Source of the DNA: Tenuifilaceae bacterium CYCD | Lineage (GTDB): Bacteria; Bacteroidota; Bacteroidia; Bacteroidales; Tenuifilaceae | NCBI GenBank assembly: GCA_036322835.1 | Contig: AP027304.1 | Location: 1,240,001 to 1,304,000, forward strand | Length of the DNA: 64,000 bases | Reading direction: 5' to 3' | In this document: in pieces, positions 18,969 through 27,077 of the stretch | How the letters are laid out: each line of letters opens with the position of its first letter | How positions within the stretch are numbered: the stretch's first letter is position 1 | Translations under genes and position numbers: made by a program | Notes under the pieces: generated by a model | Told to the model about the DNA's origin: nothing | Seen by the model: the letters and a program-made list of their open reading frames with translations, nothing else | Databases searched by the model: none

Positions 18969-19742
18969 ATGTACCCCGATTACCACATGCACACAAACTT
19001 TTCCGATGGTCGCGATACCCATGAGGATATGCTAGCGTCAGCGCAGATGAAGGGTATATCAGAGATTGGTTTTACCGATCATATCAGTGTTAAGCCCATT
19101 GGCTGGTCTATGGATTTATTTTCAATTCCTTTGATGATTGAAACGGTTGGACAGTTAAAGGAAAAATCGAGTAATATTGCTGTAAAATTGGGTGCAGAGG
19201 TAGATTATATTGCAGGAAAAGAAAAGCAGATAGCCGAATTGCTTAAGCAAATACCCCTTGATTATTGTATAGGCTCAGTCCATTTTGTTGATGATTGGAA
19301 TTTCGATACCGATATTGCCCCATACGACCAAATTAATATCAATGCGTTTTACCGGAACTATTTCGATTTGGTTCAACGTTCCGCAAAATCGGGCTTGTAT
19401 GATATTATGGGTCATTGCGATTTAGCTAAAAAGTTTGCGTACTACCCCAGCTTAAAACTCGATAAGCTTTACGAAGAGACTGCTAAGGTGTTTAGCGATT
19501 ATGGAATAACCTATGAATTAAATACAAGCGGAAAAAATAAACCCTGTGCGGAGTTTTATCCTTCTATCAAGTTTGTTGAAATCCTTCACCATTATAAGGT
19601 TCCTGTTACTCTTGGTTCCGATGCTCACGTTGAACAAAATATCGGGCAGTACTTTCAAGAAGCGGTTTCGTTGTTAAAACTTGTTGGCTATAAGGAATTG
19701 TCCACTTTTTTGCATCGAAAAAGAGTTCTACTTAAACTTTAA
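18969..19742 (+). CDS. PHP-domain phosphatase, histidinol-phosphatase (HisK) type
   Basis: PHP superfamily phosphoesterase. The metal-binding motifs are present: DYHMHTNFSDGRDT at the N-terminus, GFTDHIS near residue 36, GAEVDY near 77, GSVHFVDDW near 100, DIMGHCDLAKK near 143 and LGSDAHV near 217. Length of 257 residues fits HisK-type histidinol-phosphatases, which make histidinol in histidine synthesis. No other his gene is nearby, so another phosphate ester could be the substrate. It lies 52 bp upstream of nadB, which also has its own promoter. Confidence 0.75.
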   Translation: MYPDYHMHTNFSDGRDTHEDMLASAQMKGISEIGFTDHISVKPIGWSMDLFSIPLMIETVGQLKEKSSNIAVKLGAEVDYIAGKEKQIAELLKQIPLDYCIGSVHFVDDWNFDTDIAPYDQININAFYRNYFDLVQRSAKSGLYDIMGHCDLAKKFAYYPSLKLDKLYEETAKVFSDYGITYELNTSGKNKPCAEFYPSIKFVEILHHYKVPVTLGSDAHVEQNIGQYFQEAVSLLKLVGYKELSTFLHRKRVLLKL

Positions 19743-19748
19743 TATTGC

Positions 19749-19779
19749 TTTGTTGCCCACAAGATATTTTATAGCTTTG
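19749..19779 (+). promoter_or_regulatory. nadB promoter
   Basis: TTTG (19749-19752), exactly 19 nt, then TAGCTTTG (19772-19779), an almost ideal Bacteroidota promoter, ending 15 nt before the nadB start. This supports the start codon chosen for nadB. Confidence 0.65.
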
Positions 19780-19794
19780 CACAAATTCTACTAT

Positions 19795-21375
19795 ATGTCT
19801 ACATTTAATTGCGATTTTCTTGTTATTGGATCCGGAATTGGAGGGCTAAGTTATGCCTTAAAGGTTGCTGAACACGGGAATGTTATTATTGTTACAAAGG
19901 CAAGCTTAAACGATACAAACACCTCTTTTGCGCAGGGAGGAATTGCTGCGGTTACCTATGAGCCCGATACTATCGAAAAACATATTCAGGATACCCTAAT
20001 ATGTGGAGATGGATTATGTGACGAGAATATTGTTAGAATGGTTGCCGAGGAAGCGCCTTCGCAAATCAGCCAGCTTATTCAATGGGGTGTCAAGTTTGAT
20101 CGTAAGTCTAACGGACAGTACGATTTAGCCCGCGAGGGAGGGCATTCCGAACATCGAATTTTGCACCATAAGGATAATACAGGCTTTGAGATTCAGCGTG
20201 CACTGAGCGTTAAGGTGCGCCAACATCCAAATATTCAGGTCTTTGAGAATCATTTTGCAGTTGAAATTATTACCCAGCATCATCTTGGAAAGCAAGTACG
20301 AAAGGGTAGTACAAATATAACCTGCTATGGGGCTTATGTTCTCGATTTAAAAACCCAGAAGGTTAGCACATTCCTTGCAAAATCAACCGTCATTGCTACC
20401 GGGGGAACTGGTAATATCTATCACACAACAACCAATCCGCTGATAGCAACTGGCGATGGAATCGCAATGGTTTATCGAGCAAAGGGCGTGATAGAGAATA
20501 TGGAATTTATTCAATTTCATCCAACCTCGTTGTATAATCCTGGCGAACGCCCCTCTTTTTTGATAACTGAAGCAATGCGTGGTTTTGGTGCTATTCTTAA
20601 AACTAGGGACGGCAAGGATTTGATGAGTAAATACGATAAGCGAGGTTCATTGGCTCCTCGCGATATTGTTGCCCGTGCTATTGATAATGAAATGAAGACA
20701 CGTGGTGATGATTATGTTTACTTAGATGCAACGTTTAAGGATCCTGTGGAAATTAAGAATCATTTTCCCAACATTTATGACAAATGCTTATCCGAAGGAA
20801 TTGACATCACCAAGGATATGATTCCTGTTGTTCCTGCTGCGCATTTTTTGTGTGGAGGAATAAAAGTAGATACAAACGGTCAAAGTTCAATACATCGTTT
20901 ATATGCTGTAGGGGAGTGCTCTTCAACTGGGTTGCATGGAGCAAACAGGTTGGCGTCCAACTCGCTTATAGAGGCTATTGTTTATGCTGATAGAGCAGCA
21001 AGGCATTCTATCGATTGTTTTAAAGACATCGAGTTAACCGAGAGCATTCCAGATTGGGATTATGAAGGAACCACGCATAACGAAGAAATGGTGCTTATTA
21101 CTCAGAACTATAAAGAAATGCAACAGATCATGACCAACTATGTTGGCATTGTTCGATCAAATTTGCGATTGGAAAGAGCGCGGGTACGCCTGGAGATTAT
21201 ATACCGAGAAACAGAAGAATTGTATAAAAAATCAATCCTTACTCAGAACCTTTGTGAGTTACGAAACCTGATTAATGTAGGGTACTTAATAATTCGCGAT
21301 GCACAAAAGATGCGAGAGAGTAGGGGACTTCATTACTCAATAGATTACCCAAAGCAAAAGGGGATGGAGTTTTAA
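19795..21375 (+). CDS. nadB: L-aspartate oxidase
   Basis: FAD enzyme that oxidises L-aspartate to iminoaspartate, the first step of NAD synthesis. It has the dinucleotide motif GSGIGGLSYALK, the TNTSFAQGGIAAV block, the EGGHSEHRILHHKD active-site segment, the QFHPTSLY motif and the FAD-contact GLHGANRLASNSLIEA. The C-terminal helical domain is complete. The ATG at 19795 gives a normal 526-residue protein. A longer frame from 19681 would overlap the PHP gene and add unrelated residues. nadA and nadC are not in this window. Confidence 0.93.
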   Translation: MSTFNCDFLVIGSGIGGLSYALKVAEHGNVIIVTKASLNDTNTSFAQGGIAAVTYEPDTIEKHIQDTLICGDGLCDENIVRMVAEEAPSQISQLIQWGVKFDRKSNGQYDLAREGGHSEHRILHHKDNTGFEIQRALSVKVRQHPNIQVFENHFAVEIITQHHLGKQVRKGSTNITCYGAYVLDLKTQKVSTFLAKSTVIATGGTGNIYHTTTNPLIATGDGIAMVYRAKGVIENMEFIQFHPTSLYNPGERPSFLITEAMRGFGAILKTRDGKDLMSKYDKRGSLAPRDIVARAIDNEMKTRGDDYVYLDATFKDPVEIKNHFPNIYDKCLSEGIDITKDMIPVVPAAHFLCGGIKVDTNGQSSIHRLYAVGECSSTGLHGANRLASNSLIEAIVYADRAARHSIDCFKDIELTESIPDWDYEGTTHNEEMVLITQNYKEMQQIMTNYVGIVRSNLRLERARVRLEIIYRETEELYKKSILTQNLCELRNLINVGYLIIRDAQKMRESRGLHYSIDYPKQKGMEF

Positions 21376-21383
21376 ACAAAAAA

Positions 21384-21408
21384 CCTCGGGAATTTTCCGA
21401 GGCTTTTT
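21384..21408 (+). terminator. Terminator after nadB
   Basis: CCTCGG and CCGAGG form a stem (extended by the flanking A and T runs) with a 7-nt loop, followed by CTTTTTG. It lies between nadB and the convergent tRNA gene. Confidence 0.75.
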
Positions 21409-21409
21409 G

Positions 21410-21481
21410 TAGCCCCACCAGGACTCGAACCTGAATTTGAAGTTTAGGAAACTTCCGTTCTATCCCTTGAACTATAGGGCC
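21410..21481 (-). tRNA. tRNA-Arg (anticodon CCT)
   Basis: The minus strand folds into a full 72-nt cloverleaf. It has a 7-bp acceptor stem starting GGCCCTA, a D-arm GTTC...GAAC, an anticodon stem GAAGT/ACTTC with loop TTCCTAA (anticodon CCT, reading AGG), a T-arm with TTCGAGT and discriminator A. CCA is not encoded. The first and sixth acceptor pairs are G-U, acceptable. The first 33 nt are repeated about 300 bp upstream in the direction of transcription (see the partial copy). Confidence 0.93.
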
Positions 21482-21717
21482 ATTAATCTTTTTAGTTTCT
21501 CTTTACCGCTACCGCCTTTATAGTACTTTTCAAGGTTTCTTGCTTCTTCTCTAGTTTCAACCTATTCAGTATATATTAGTTCCCACGGTCTATAACCTTT
21601 AGTTGATTTTGTTTCCCCTCGGTTATGTTCTAATAATCTTCTTTGAACATCTTGGGTAAAACCAACATATATTCTGCCATCTATTTTACTTCTTATGGCG
21701 TAAACAGTATATGCCAT
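21472..21717 (-). pseudogene. GIY-YIG endonuclease-like reading frame with internal stop
   Basis: An 81-codon frame starts MAYTVYAIRSKIDGRIYVGF, then QDVQRRLLEHNRGETKST, GYRPWELIYTE and, after a TAG at 21562-21564, VETREEARNLEKYYKGGSGKEK. These are the marks of the small GIY-YIG nuclease proteins (UPF0213 type) common in Bacteroidota: the spaced Tyr pair, the Arg in QRRL, the His in EHN and the Glu in the final helix. Only the single amber codon breaks it. Its own stop codon lies inside the first bases of the intact tRNA-Arg gene. Confidence 0.8.
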
Positions 21718-21727
21718 AACATTTAAT

Positions 21728-21780
21728 AAACTTCCGTTCCCTGCCTACCGGCAGGCAGGTATCCCTTGAACTATAGGGCC
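21728..21780 (-). repeat. Partial tRNA-Arg copy (nt 1-33) interrupted by a 20-bp palindrome
   Basis: The minus strand repeats nt 1-33 of the intact tRNA-Arg exactly, stopping at the base before the anticodon. Nt 1-21 are at 21760-21780 and nt 22-33 at 21728-21739. Between them sits the 20-bp near-palindrome CCTGCCTACCGGCAGGCAGG (plus strand, 21740-21759), which looks like a later insertion of a dispersed repeat. With the intact tRNA it forms a direct repeat around the GIY-YIG frame. Confidence 0.85.
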
Positions 21781-21781
21781 A

Positions 21782-22100
21782 AAAATTCTTCGCAAAGATA
21801 TAAAAAAATTTACGGCAACTACAAAATCTTGTCAATCCGCAAAAACATTGCATTTATTCCTGTGTCAAAGTGTAACTGTTAATAACTATTGCTTTGCTGT
21901 TAATTTAAATTGGGGTGGCCTATTGCTATTATATTTCAAGTCGAGATAACTTAGTGTTAAGTTTAATCAAAATGTTGAATTTGTGCTGTTGATAAAAAAA
22001 AAGCTAAATGCTATTGTGGAGTGAAATAAATTACAATATTTACATCATATTTTATTAAAAAAAAATCAACCAAACAACACACTAACAGGTTGTTACATAA
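21782..22100. other. Intergenic region, nothing recognised
   Basis: About 320 bp of AT-rich sequence between the tRNA-linked insertion and the ATP-grasp operon. No clear promoter box, hairpin or short gene was found. Confidence 0.5.
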
Positions 22101-22481
22101 ATGGAAAGAGAGAAAATTATCTTTTTTGTTGATTTTATCGATTTTTCGGAGGATGAGGAACCTCCGAGTAGATGCGAAAGTAAGATGTTTACTTTCGCTT
22201 TTGGTTGCTATCGGATTAGTGTGTTGAAACTAAATTCTACTATTTCCTCAATTGGAAAAATATTGAGTTTTTATGGTAGGGAACTATTCTCTGCTGTAAA
22301 GTTGTTGTGCCTAATCCAAAAGATTAAAGGTTTATTGCCTTTATCGTTGGTTTCTCTATTGTTCCACTCAAACAAAATGGTGGAATGCAGCCCAATATAT
22401 ATTTTAAATAGTAACACAAAGTATATTCTTCGCAATCATTGGGCTACAATTGATGCAAAAAAAAATATCATTTACTTATAA
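22101..22481 (+). CDS. Doubtful open reading frame upstream of the ATP-grasp operon
   Basis: A 126-codon frame ending 11 bp before the first ATP-grasp gene. The translation (MEREKIIFFVDFIDFSEDEE...) shows no known motif, an odd residue mix rich in I, S, L and K, and no signal peptide. The position just ahead of the operon would suit a leader or small gene, but the frame may equally be chance in the 5' leader of the operon. Confidence 0.25.
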   Translation: MEREKIIFFVDFIDFSEDEEPPSRCESKMFTFAFGCYRISVLKLNSTISSIGKILSFYGRELFSAVKLLCLIQKIKGLLPLSLVSLLFHSNKMVECSPIYILNSNTKYILRNHWATIDAKKNIIYL

Positions 22482-22492
22482 AACTAACTAAT

Positions 22493-23515
22493 ATGTTGAA
22501 TGTGGGCATAGCCTACGATTTGCGTAGCGATTACTTAAAGTTAGGATACACCGAGGAAGATACAGCCGAGTTTGACTCAGAAGTTACAATACGAGCCATA
22601 GAAAGCACATTACAGCAGCTTGGATACCGAACCCAGCGAATTGGCAATGTTTACTCACTAATCGAAAAACTGAACAAAGGCGAAAAGTGGGATTTGGTTT
22701 TCAATATTTGCGAGGGACTATACGGTATTGGTCGCGAGGCACAGGTGCCCGCAATTCTCGATGCCTACCGAATTCCTTACGTTTTTTCCGATGCACTGGT
22801 TTTAGCATTGACCCTTCATAAAGGACAAACTAAGCGAATTGTCCGAGACCAAGGAATTCCCACTGCCGATTTCGCGGTGGTGGAAACACTGGCGGATATT
22901 ATGCGGGTTAATCTGCCATTTCCTCTTTTTGCCAAACCAATTGCCGAAGGAACTGGAAAGGGGATAGATGGAAAATCAAGAATATCATCGCCGAAGGATT
23001 TGGTGCCTACCTGCGAGAAACTTTTAATTAAGTTCAATCAGCCGGTGTTGGTTGAAACCTATTTACCCGGCCGTGAATTTACAGTTGGAATCGTTGGTTC
23101 TGGTGATGAGGCCCGTGCCGTTGGTGTTATGGAGATAATCATCACTCCGCGTGCAAAGGAGCAAACCTACTCCTTACACACAAAAGAAAACTGGAGAGGC
23201 ATTGTTGATTACAAGTTAGCCACTGGAGAAATAGAGAGGGTTTGTGCCGAAACGGCACTAAATGCTTGGCGAGCTCTCGGTTGCAGAGATGGTGGCAGAA
23301 TTGATTTGAAAATGGATGCCAATGGGGTTCCTAATTTTATTGAAGTAAATCCTTTAGCAGGAATCAATCCCGAGCATTCTGATTTTCCGATGCTGGCGCG
23401 TTTTAAAGGAGTTGATTATGTAACATTGATTGGAATGATAATGGATTCTGCAATTAGTCGTATAAACAATGTAGGGTATGATGGAAAAGTCTTTGAAAGC
23501 AGTTATTCTTTATAA
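22493..23515 (+). CDS. ATP-grasp ligase, D-Ala-D-Ala ligase-like (first of a pair)
   Basis: ATP-grasp enzyme of the Ddl fold, 340 residues. The N-terminal domain has VFNICEGLYGIGREAQVPAILDAYRIPYVFSD, the Ddl-type substrate loop region. The ATP-grasp core follows with LFAKPIAEGTGKGI, EFTVGIVGSG and the metal-binding GGRIDLKMDANGVPNFIEVNPLAGINP. Such enzymes join a carboxylate to an amine using ATP. It is unlikely to be the cell-wall Ddl: its start is divergent, it overlaps a second Ddl-like gene by 38 bp, and a GNAT gene follows. The true substrate is unknown. Confidence 0.8.
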   Translation: MLNVGIAYDLRSDYLKLGYTEEDTAEFDSEVTIRAIESTLQQLGYRTQRIGNVYSLIEKLNKGEKWDLVFNICEGLYGIGREAQVPAILDAYRIPYVFSDALVLALTLHKGQTKRIVRDQGIPTADFAVVETLADIMRVNLPFPLFAKPIAEGTGKGIDGKSRISSPKDLVPTCEKLLIKFNQPVLVETYLPGREFTVGIVGSGDEARAVGVMEIIITPRAKEQTYSLHTKENWRGIVDYKLATGEIERVCAETALNAWRALGCRDGGRIDLKMDANGVPNFIEVNPLAGINPEHSDFPMLARFKGVDYVTLIGMIMDSAISRINNVGYDGKVFESSYSL

Positions 23516-24470
23516 TGAATTATCGGCCAATCCCGGCCCCGACGAGGCCGATGTGCTCGATCAGGTTAAACTTATTGCCAACATGCTTGAGCAATTAGGC
23601 ATTAAACATCAAACCCTAGAGTTTTCGCTTAATCTTCAAAAAAACAAGGAGGCGCTTGAGCAACTAAAGCCCGATTTTGTATTCAACTTGGTTGAATCCG
23701 TTAACAATAGTGGAAATCTTATTTTTCTTGCTCCAGCATTGTTGAATTCGATGAACATTCCATATACAGGAGGTTCATTGGAGACAATTTTTCTGACTTC
23801 ATCCAAAACACTCTGCAAGCATAAGATGAAAGAAGCAGGAATTCCTACTGCATACTGGTACGAGGGGAAGGGTGAGTTTATTCCTGAAAAGGGGAAACAA
23901 TATATAATTAAGCCTATTTGGGAAGACGGATCGCTGGGTTTAGATGAGGATTCTGTTTACTACGGAGGCGACTCAGAGCTAATTAATCGTGTTAAGAAGC
24001 TCAACTTCAACATACATTTTGTTGAGGAGTATATCGATGGTCGCGAATTCAACATCTCAATACTTGCCGGTAAACCAAAACCACAGGTTTTACCAATCCC
24101 CGAGATGATATTCCATAACTACGCCGAAGGAAAACCAAGGGTTATGGGCTACAAGGCAAAGTGGACAGAGGATTCTTTTGAGTATAATAATACTACAAGA
24201 ACTTTCGATTTGCCCGAATCCGATAAACCTTTGCTAGAAAAATTGAGGAAGATTTGCCTTGATTGTTGGGAGGCTTTTAATGTTAATGGTTACTCACGGG
24301 TAGATTTTAGGGTTGACCCCAATGGCAATCCTTTAGTGCTGGAGCTCAATGTAAATCCTTGCATTACTCCTGGCAGTGGATTTTACGCTGCTTGCGAGCA
24401 GACCGGTATTCATTTTAGCGATGCAGTAGTTAGAATTTTGAACGATATTCCAAATCTAAAAAATCAGTAA
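23478..24470 (+). CDS. ATP-grasp ligase, D-Ala-D-Ala ligase-like (second of a pair)
   Basis: A second Ddl-fold ATP-grasp protein, 330 residues, clearly different from the first. It has DFVFNLVESVNNSGNLIFLAPALLNSMNIPYTGG, YIIKPIWEDGSLGLDEDS, VEEYIDGREFNISIL and the metal site YSRVDFRVDPNGNPLVLELNVNPCITPGSG. All expected ATP and Mg ligands are there, so it should be active. The start overlaps the end of the first ligase gene by 38 bp (an ATG at 23481 is also possible). The pair suggests two successive amide-bond steps, or a heteromeric ligase. Confidence 0.8.
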   Translation: MMEKSLKAVILYNELSANPGPDEADVLDQVKLIANMLEQLGIKHQTLEFSLNLQKNKEALEQLKPDFVFNLVESVNNSGNLIFLAPALLNSMNIPYTGGSLETIFLTSSKTLCKHKMKEAGIPTAYWYEGKGEFIPEKGKQYIIKPIWEDGSLGLDEDSVYYGGDSELINRVKKLNFNIHFVEEYIDGREFNISILAGKPKPQVLPIPEMIFHNYAEGKPRVMGYKAKWTEDSFEYNNTTRTFDLPESDKPLLEKLRKICLDCWEAFNVNGYSRVDFRVDPNGNPLVLELNVNPCITPGSGFYAACEQTGIHFSDAVVRILNDIPNLKNQ

Positions 24471-24479
24471 TAAAAGATT

Positions 24480-24965
24480 ATGCAAGGAATTACACTTAGA
24501 ACCGAGCCTAAATTTGAAGATATTGAGAGCGTAAGAGAAATTGTAATTTCAACAGGTTTTTTTTACGATTACGAAATACCTGTGGCTGTTGAATTAATTA
24601 AGGAGAGAATAGAGAAAGGTATAGCCAGCGAGTATTTTTTTGTGTTTGCCGATTTTGAGGGAAGAACGGTTTCGTATGCATGTTTTGGACCTATAGCATG
24701 CACTAAAAATAGTTTTGACCTTTATTGGATTGCAACTCACAACGAATTTAGGGGAAAAGGAATAGGTAAAGTTGTTCTGGAGGAAATCGAAAAGGAAATT
24801 GCAAAGTTAGGTGGGCGGGGAGTATATATTGAAACCTCATCAAAACCATTATACCTGCCTACACAGAAGTTCTACGAGAAATGCGGTTATAAAATTGAGG
24901 CCATTCTGAAAGACTTTTACGATATCAATGATGATAAATTGATCTATACAAAATTTCTTAAGTAG
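24480..24965 (+). CDS. GNAT family N-acetyltransferase
   Basis: Single GNAT domain of 161 residues. The acetyl-CoA binding loop reads FRGKGIG within LYWIATHNEFRGKGIGKVVLEEIEKEI, and the C-terminal strand has FYEKCGYKIEAILKDFYD. It starts 9 bp after the second ATP-grasp gene and ends the operon, so it probably acylates the amine substrate or product of the ligases. Specificity unknown. Confidence 0.85.
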   Translation: MQGITLRTEPKFEDIESVREIVISTGFFYDYEIPVAVELIKERIEKGIASEYFFVFADFEGRTVSYACFGPIACTKNSFDLYWIATHNEFRGKGIGKVVLEEIEKEIAKLGGRGVYIETSSKPLYLPTQKFYEKCGYKIEAILKDFYDINDDKLIYTKFLK

Positions 24966-25018
24966 GTATATGATGATTAGACTTCTACTTTTAAGACATT
25001 AGTTATGGTTTTTGAATG

Positions 25019-25045
25019 ATGCATCTTTTAAAGGATGCATTTTCG
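25019..25045 (+). terminator. Terminator after the ATP-grasp/GNAT operon
   Basis: ATGCATC and GATGCAT form a 7-bp stem around a T/A-rich loop that can extend pairing, followed by TTTCGTTTT. Confidence 0.6.
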
Positions 25046-25140
25046 TTTTATGAACAATTTTTAAATAAAACTAATTTATTCGGTCTGTTTTATAATATTT
25101 TATTATTTTTAGCATCAAATTTACATTAAATTGTAACAAT

Positions 25141-25623
25141 ATGTCAGAGAAGTTAAAGGTTGATGCTATCGATCAAAAAATACTTTCATACTTAGTAAAA
25201 AATGCCCGTATGCCGTTTTTAGAGATTGCCCGAGAATGTGGAATTTCTGGTGCGGCAATCCATCAACGCGTTAAAAAGATGGAAGATGCCGGTATAATTG
25301 CAGGATCGCGCATGATTGTAAAGCCAAAGGCTTTGGGTTTTGATGTATGTGCATTTGTTGGAGTTCAGCTTGTTTCAACTAATCAGTATGTAGGTGTAAT
25401 TGAAGCCTTAAAATTTATGCCCGAAGTTGTAGAGTGCCATTTTATTACGGGCGAATATGCTTTACTTCTCAAGTTGTTTTGCCGCGATAATGAGCATTTA
25501 ATGGATGTGCTAGTAAATACTATTCAGAATATTCCTGGTATTTCAAGAACCGAAACTTTTATTTCGCTCGATCAAGCAATAGAACGCCCTGTTTATGTTA
25601 AGGATAAGAGTGTAGTTAAGTAA
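25141..25623 (+). CDS. Lrp/AsnC family transcriptional regulator
   Basis: 160 residues with an N-terminal winged helix (VDAIDQKILSYLVKNARMPFLEIARECGISGAAIHQRVKKMEDAGII) and a C-terminal RAM/AsnC ligand domain (VCAFVGVQLV, VVECHFITGEYALLLKLFCRD). Members sense amino acids and act as octamers or dimers. It is the nearest regulator on the same strand to the lysine fermentation block 790 bp downstream, so lysine-dependent control of that block is plausible, but nothing in the sequence proves it. Confidence 0.9.
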   Translation: MSEKLKVDAIDQKILSYLVKNARMPFLEIARECGISGAAIHQRVKKMEDAGIIAGSRMIVKPKALGFDVCAFVGVQLVSTNQYVGVIEALKFMPEVVECHFITGEYALLLKLFCRDNEHLMDVLVNTIQNIPGISRTETFISLDQAIERPVYVKDKSVVK

Positions 25624-25642
25624 ATATCAAGCAGGTTAAAAG

Positions 25643-25667
25643 GAAAAAGCCCCAAATTGGGGCTTTT
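25643..25667 (+). terminator. Bidirectional terminator between the Lrp gene and a small acidic-protein gene
   Basis: A perfect 12-bp inverted repeat (AAAAAGCCCCAA / TTGGGGCTTTTT) around one A. It can end transcription from both converging genes. Confidence 0.85.
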
Positions 25668-25688
25668 TATATGCCAATAGGCTAGTAG

Positions 25689-25922
25689 TTAATAGTCTTC
25701 TTCGTCTTCATCATAGGCTTCATCGTCATAAATTTCATCATCCATAAAAGAATCCCTTATATTTAAATCAAGGTCTTCATCTTCGTCAATTTCATGAAAG
25801 AGGGAACGCTTTACATTTTTGTCCTTTTTGACAGGTTTAAGCTTTTTCGCCTTTTTCAACTCATCGGATTCGTAAGAGTCGTTCTTTACGGGCTTCCGAA
25901 AATCATTCTTTGACTTCATCAC
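25689..25922 (-). CDS. Small protein with basic N-terminus and acidic tail
   Basis: 77 residues. The first half is lysine-rich (KKAKKLKPVKKDKNVKR). The second half is very rich in Asp and Glu and ends DDEAYDEDEEDY. Small proteins of this make-up recur in Bacteroidota genomes, so a real gene is likely, but no function is known and no fold can be assigned. It converges on the Lrp gene with a shared terminator. An internal Met at position 2 is an alternative start. Confidence 0.55.
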   Translation of the reverse strand: MMKSKNDFRKPVKNDSYESDELKKAKKLKPVKKDKNVKRSLFHEIDEDEDLDLNIRDSFMDDEIYDDEAYDEDEEDY

Positions 25923-26411
25923 GAGAGTAATTAAAAATTGTTCTCCTTAAATTTTTGGTTGATAATTAATTTGATTGAATTAACAGTTGCAATTTGTGCA
26001 ATTTTAGTTAATTTTTTGATTGGTAGTATAGCAAAATGATTTGTGGGGTAAAAATTTTTATCAAAGGTTAAAAATACTACATTAAGTTCGATCTTTATTC
26101 GGCTATTGAGATTAAGCAAATATATTATTTTTCTGAATAACCAACAATTTGAACCGGTGGATTTTTTTAAGTACATTTTATGGATGTGTTACCCTATGTT
26201 CGGTATTTTAAAATCTGAAACTTTACTTGCAGTTTATAATATTTACTTATGTTTTTTTGCGATTTTCTTTTAAATAACATAAAACTAATTTAAAATTGTT
26301 AAAAAAGAAGGAGTAGATTTGTGTTTTCTGTGCCGATAAATTCTTTACCTTAGTGAGTCATTCTGATATAATTCACATAATTAACATTATAAACTATAGG
26401 AACATTTTAAT
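25923..26411. other. Leader region of the lysine/butyrate block
   Basis: An AT-rich gap of 490 bp. Possible promoter words TTTG (26318) and TACCTTAG (26346-26353) lie about 60 bp before the first gene, but the 24-nt spacing and a mismatch make them weak. No lysine or cobalamin riboswitch pattern was recognised. An 81-codon minus-strand frame here has no coding character. Confidence 0.3.
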
Positions 26412-27071
26412 ATGGACAAGAATCAAATACGCGAGACTATTGCTCGCAGAGCGGCTTTAGAGTTGAAGGATGGTGATTTGGTAAACTTAGGAATAGGATT
26501 GCCTACCGTTATTCCTGAATATATTCCTGAAGGTGTAAACGTTATTTTGCAAAGTGAAAATGGGCTAATTGGCCTAGGTCCAAGCCCGGCTCCTGGGCAA
26601 GAGGACAAAAATCTTTCGAATGCTGGTGGTGGTTATGTTACGATTATGCCCGGTGGGTCAAGTTTCGATAGCGCAACTTCTTTTGGAATTATTCGTGGTG
26701 GCCACGTTGATGTTACTATACTTGGCGCTCTTCAGGTTGATGAAAAAGGAAATTTAGCAAACTGGATGATTCCTGGAAAATTAACCCCTGGGATGGGCGG
26801 CGCCATGGATTTGTTGATTGGTGCGAAGAAGGTCATCCTGGCAATGGAGCATACCGCAAAAGGATCACATAAAATTTTAACACATTGCACCTTGCCATTA
26901 ACTGCTGCAGGACAGGTAAATATGATTATTACAGAAATGGGTGTTATGGAAATTACCCCTGAGGGTATTGTTCTTAAAGAGATAAATCCTGAATTTACCT
27001 TGGAAGAAGTACATAATGCTACAGGTGCAAGGCTAATTATTCCCACAGATTTAGTACCAATGAAAAAATAA
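26412..27071 (+). CDS. atoA: Butyrate-acetoacetate CoA-transferase, subunit B (AtoA-like)
   Basis: Beta subunit of a class I CoA-transferase, 219 residues. The catalytic glutamate lies in the motif SENGLIGLGPSP near residue 50. NLGIGLPT and VMEITPEGIVLKEI are also typical. In lysine fermentation this enzyme moves CoA from butyryl-CoA to acetoacetate, giving butyrate and acetoacetyl-CoA. It stands first in the block and is followed 6 bp later by the thiolase gene. Its partner subunit A is 6.6 kb away (33055), although the two are normally adjacent. Confidence 0.88.
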   Translation: MDKNQIRETIARRAALELKDGDLVNLGIGLPTVIPEYIPEGVNVILQSENGLIGLGPSPAPGQEDKNLSNAGGGYVTIMPGGSSFDSATSFGIIRGGHVDVTILGALQVDEKGNLANWMIPGKLTPGMGGAMDLLIGAKKVILAMEHTAKGSHKILTHCTLPLTAAGQVNMIITEMGVMEITPEGIVLKEINPEFTLEEVHNATGARLIIPTDLVPMKK

Positions 27072-27077
27072 AATTCT

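Noticed and set aside
25931-26176. An 81-codon minus-strand frame in the leader of the lysine block
   Set aside because: Low-complexity, Asn/Lys/Ile-rich translation with no motif, in AT-rich non-coding sequence.
25923-26411. Possible lysine or cobalamin riboswitch ahead of a lysine/B12 pathway
   Set aside because: I looked for conserved boxes and long paired stems and found none; a covariance search would settle it.
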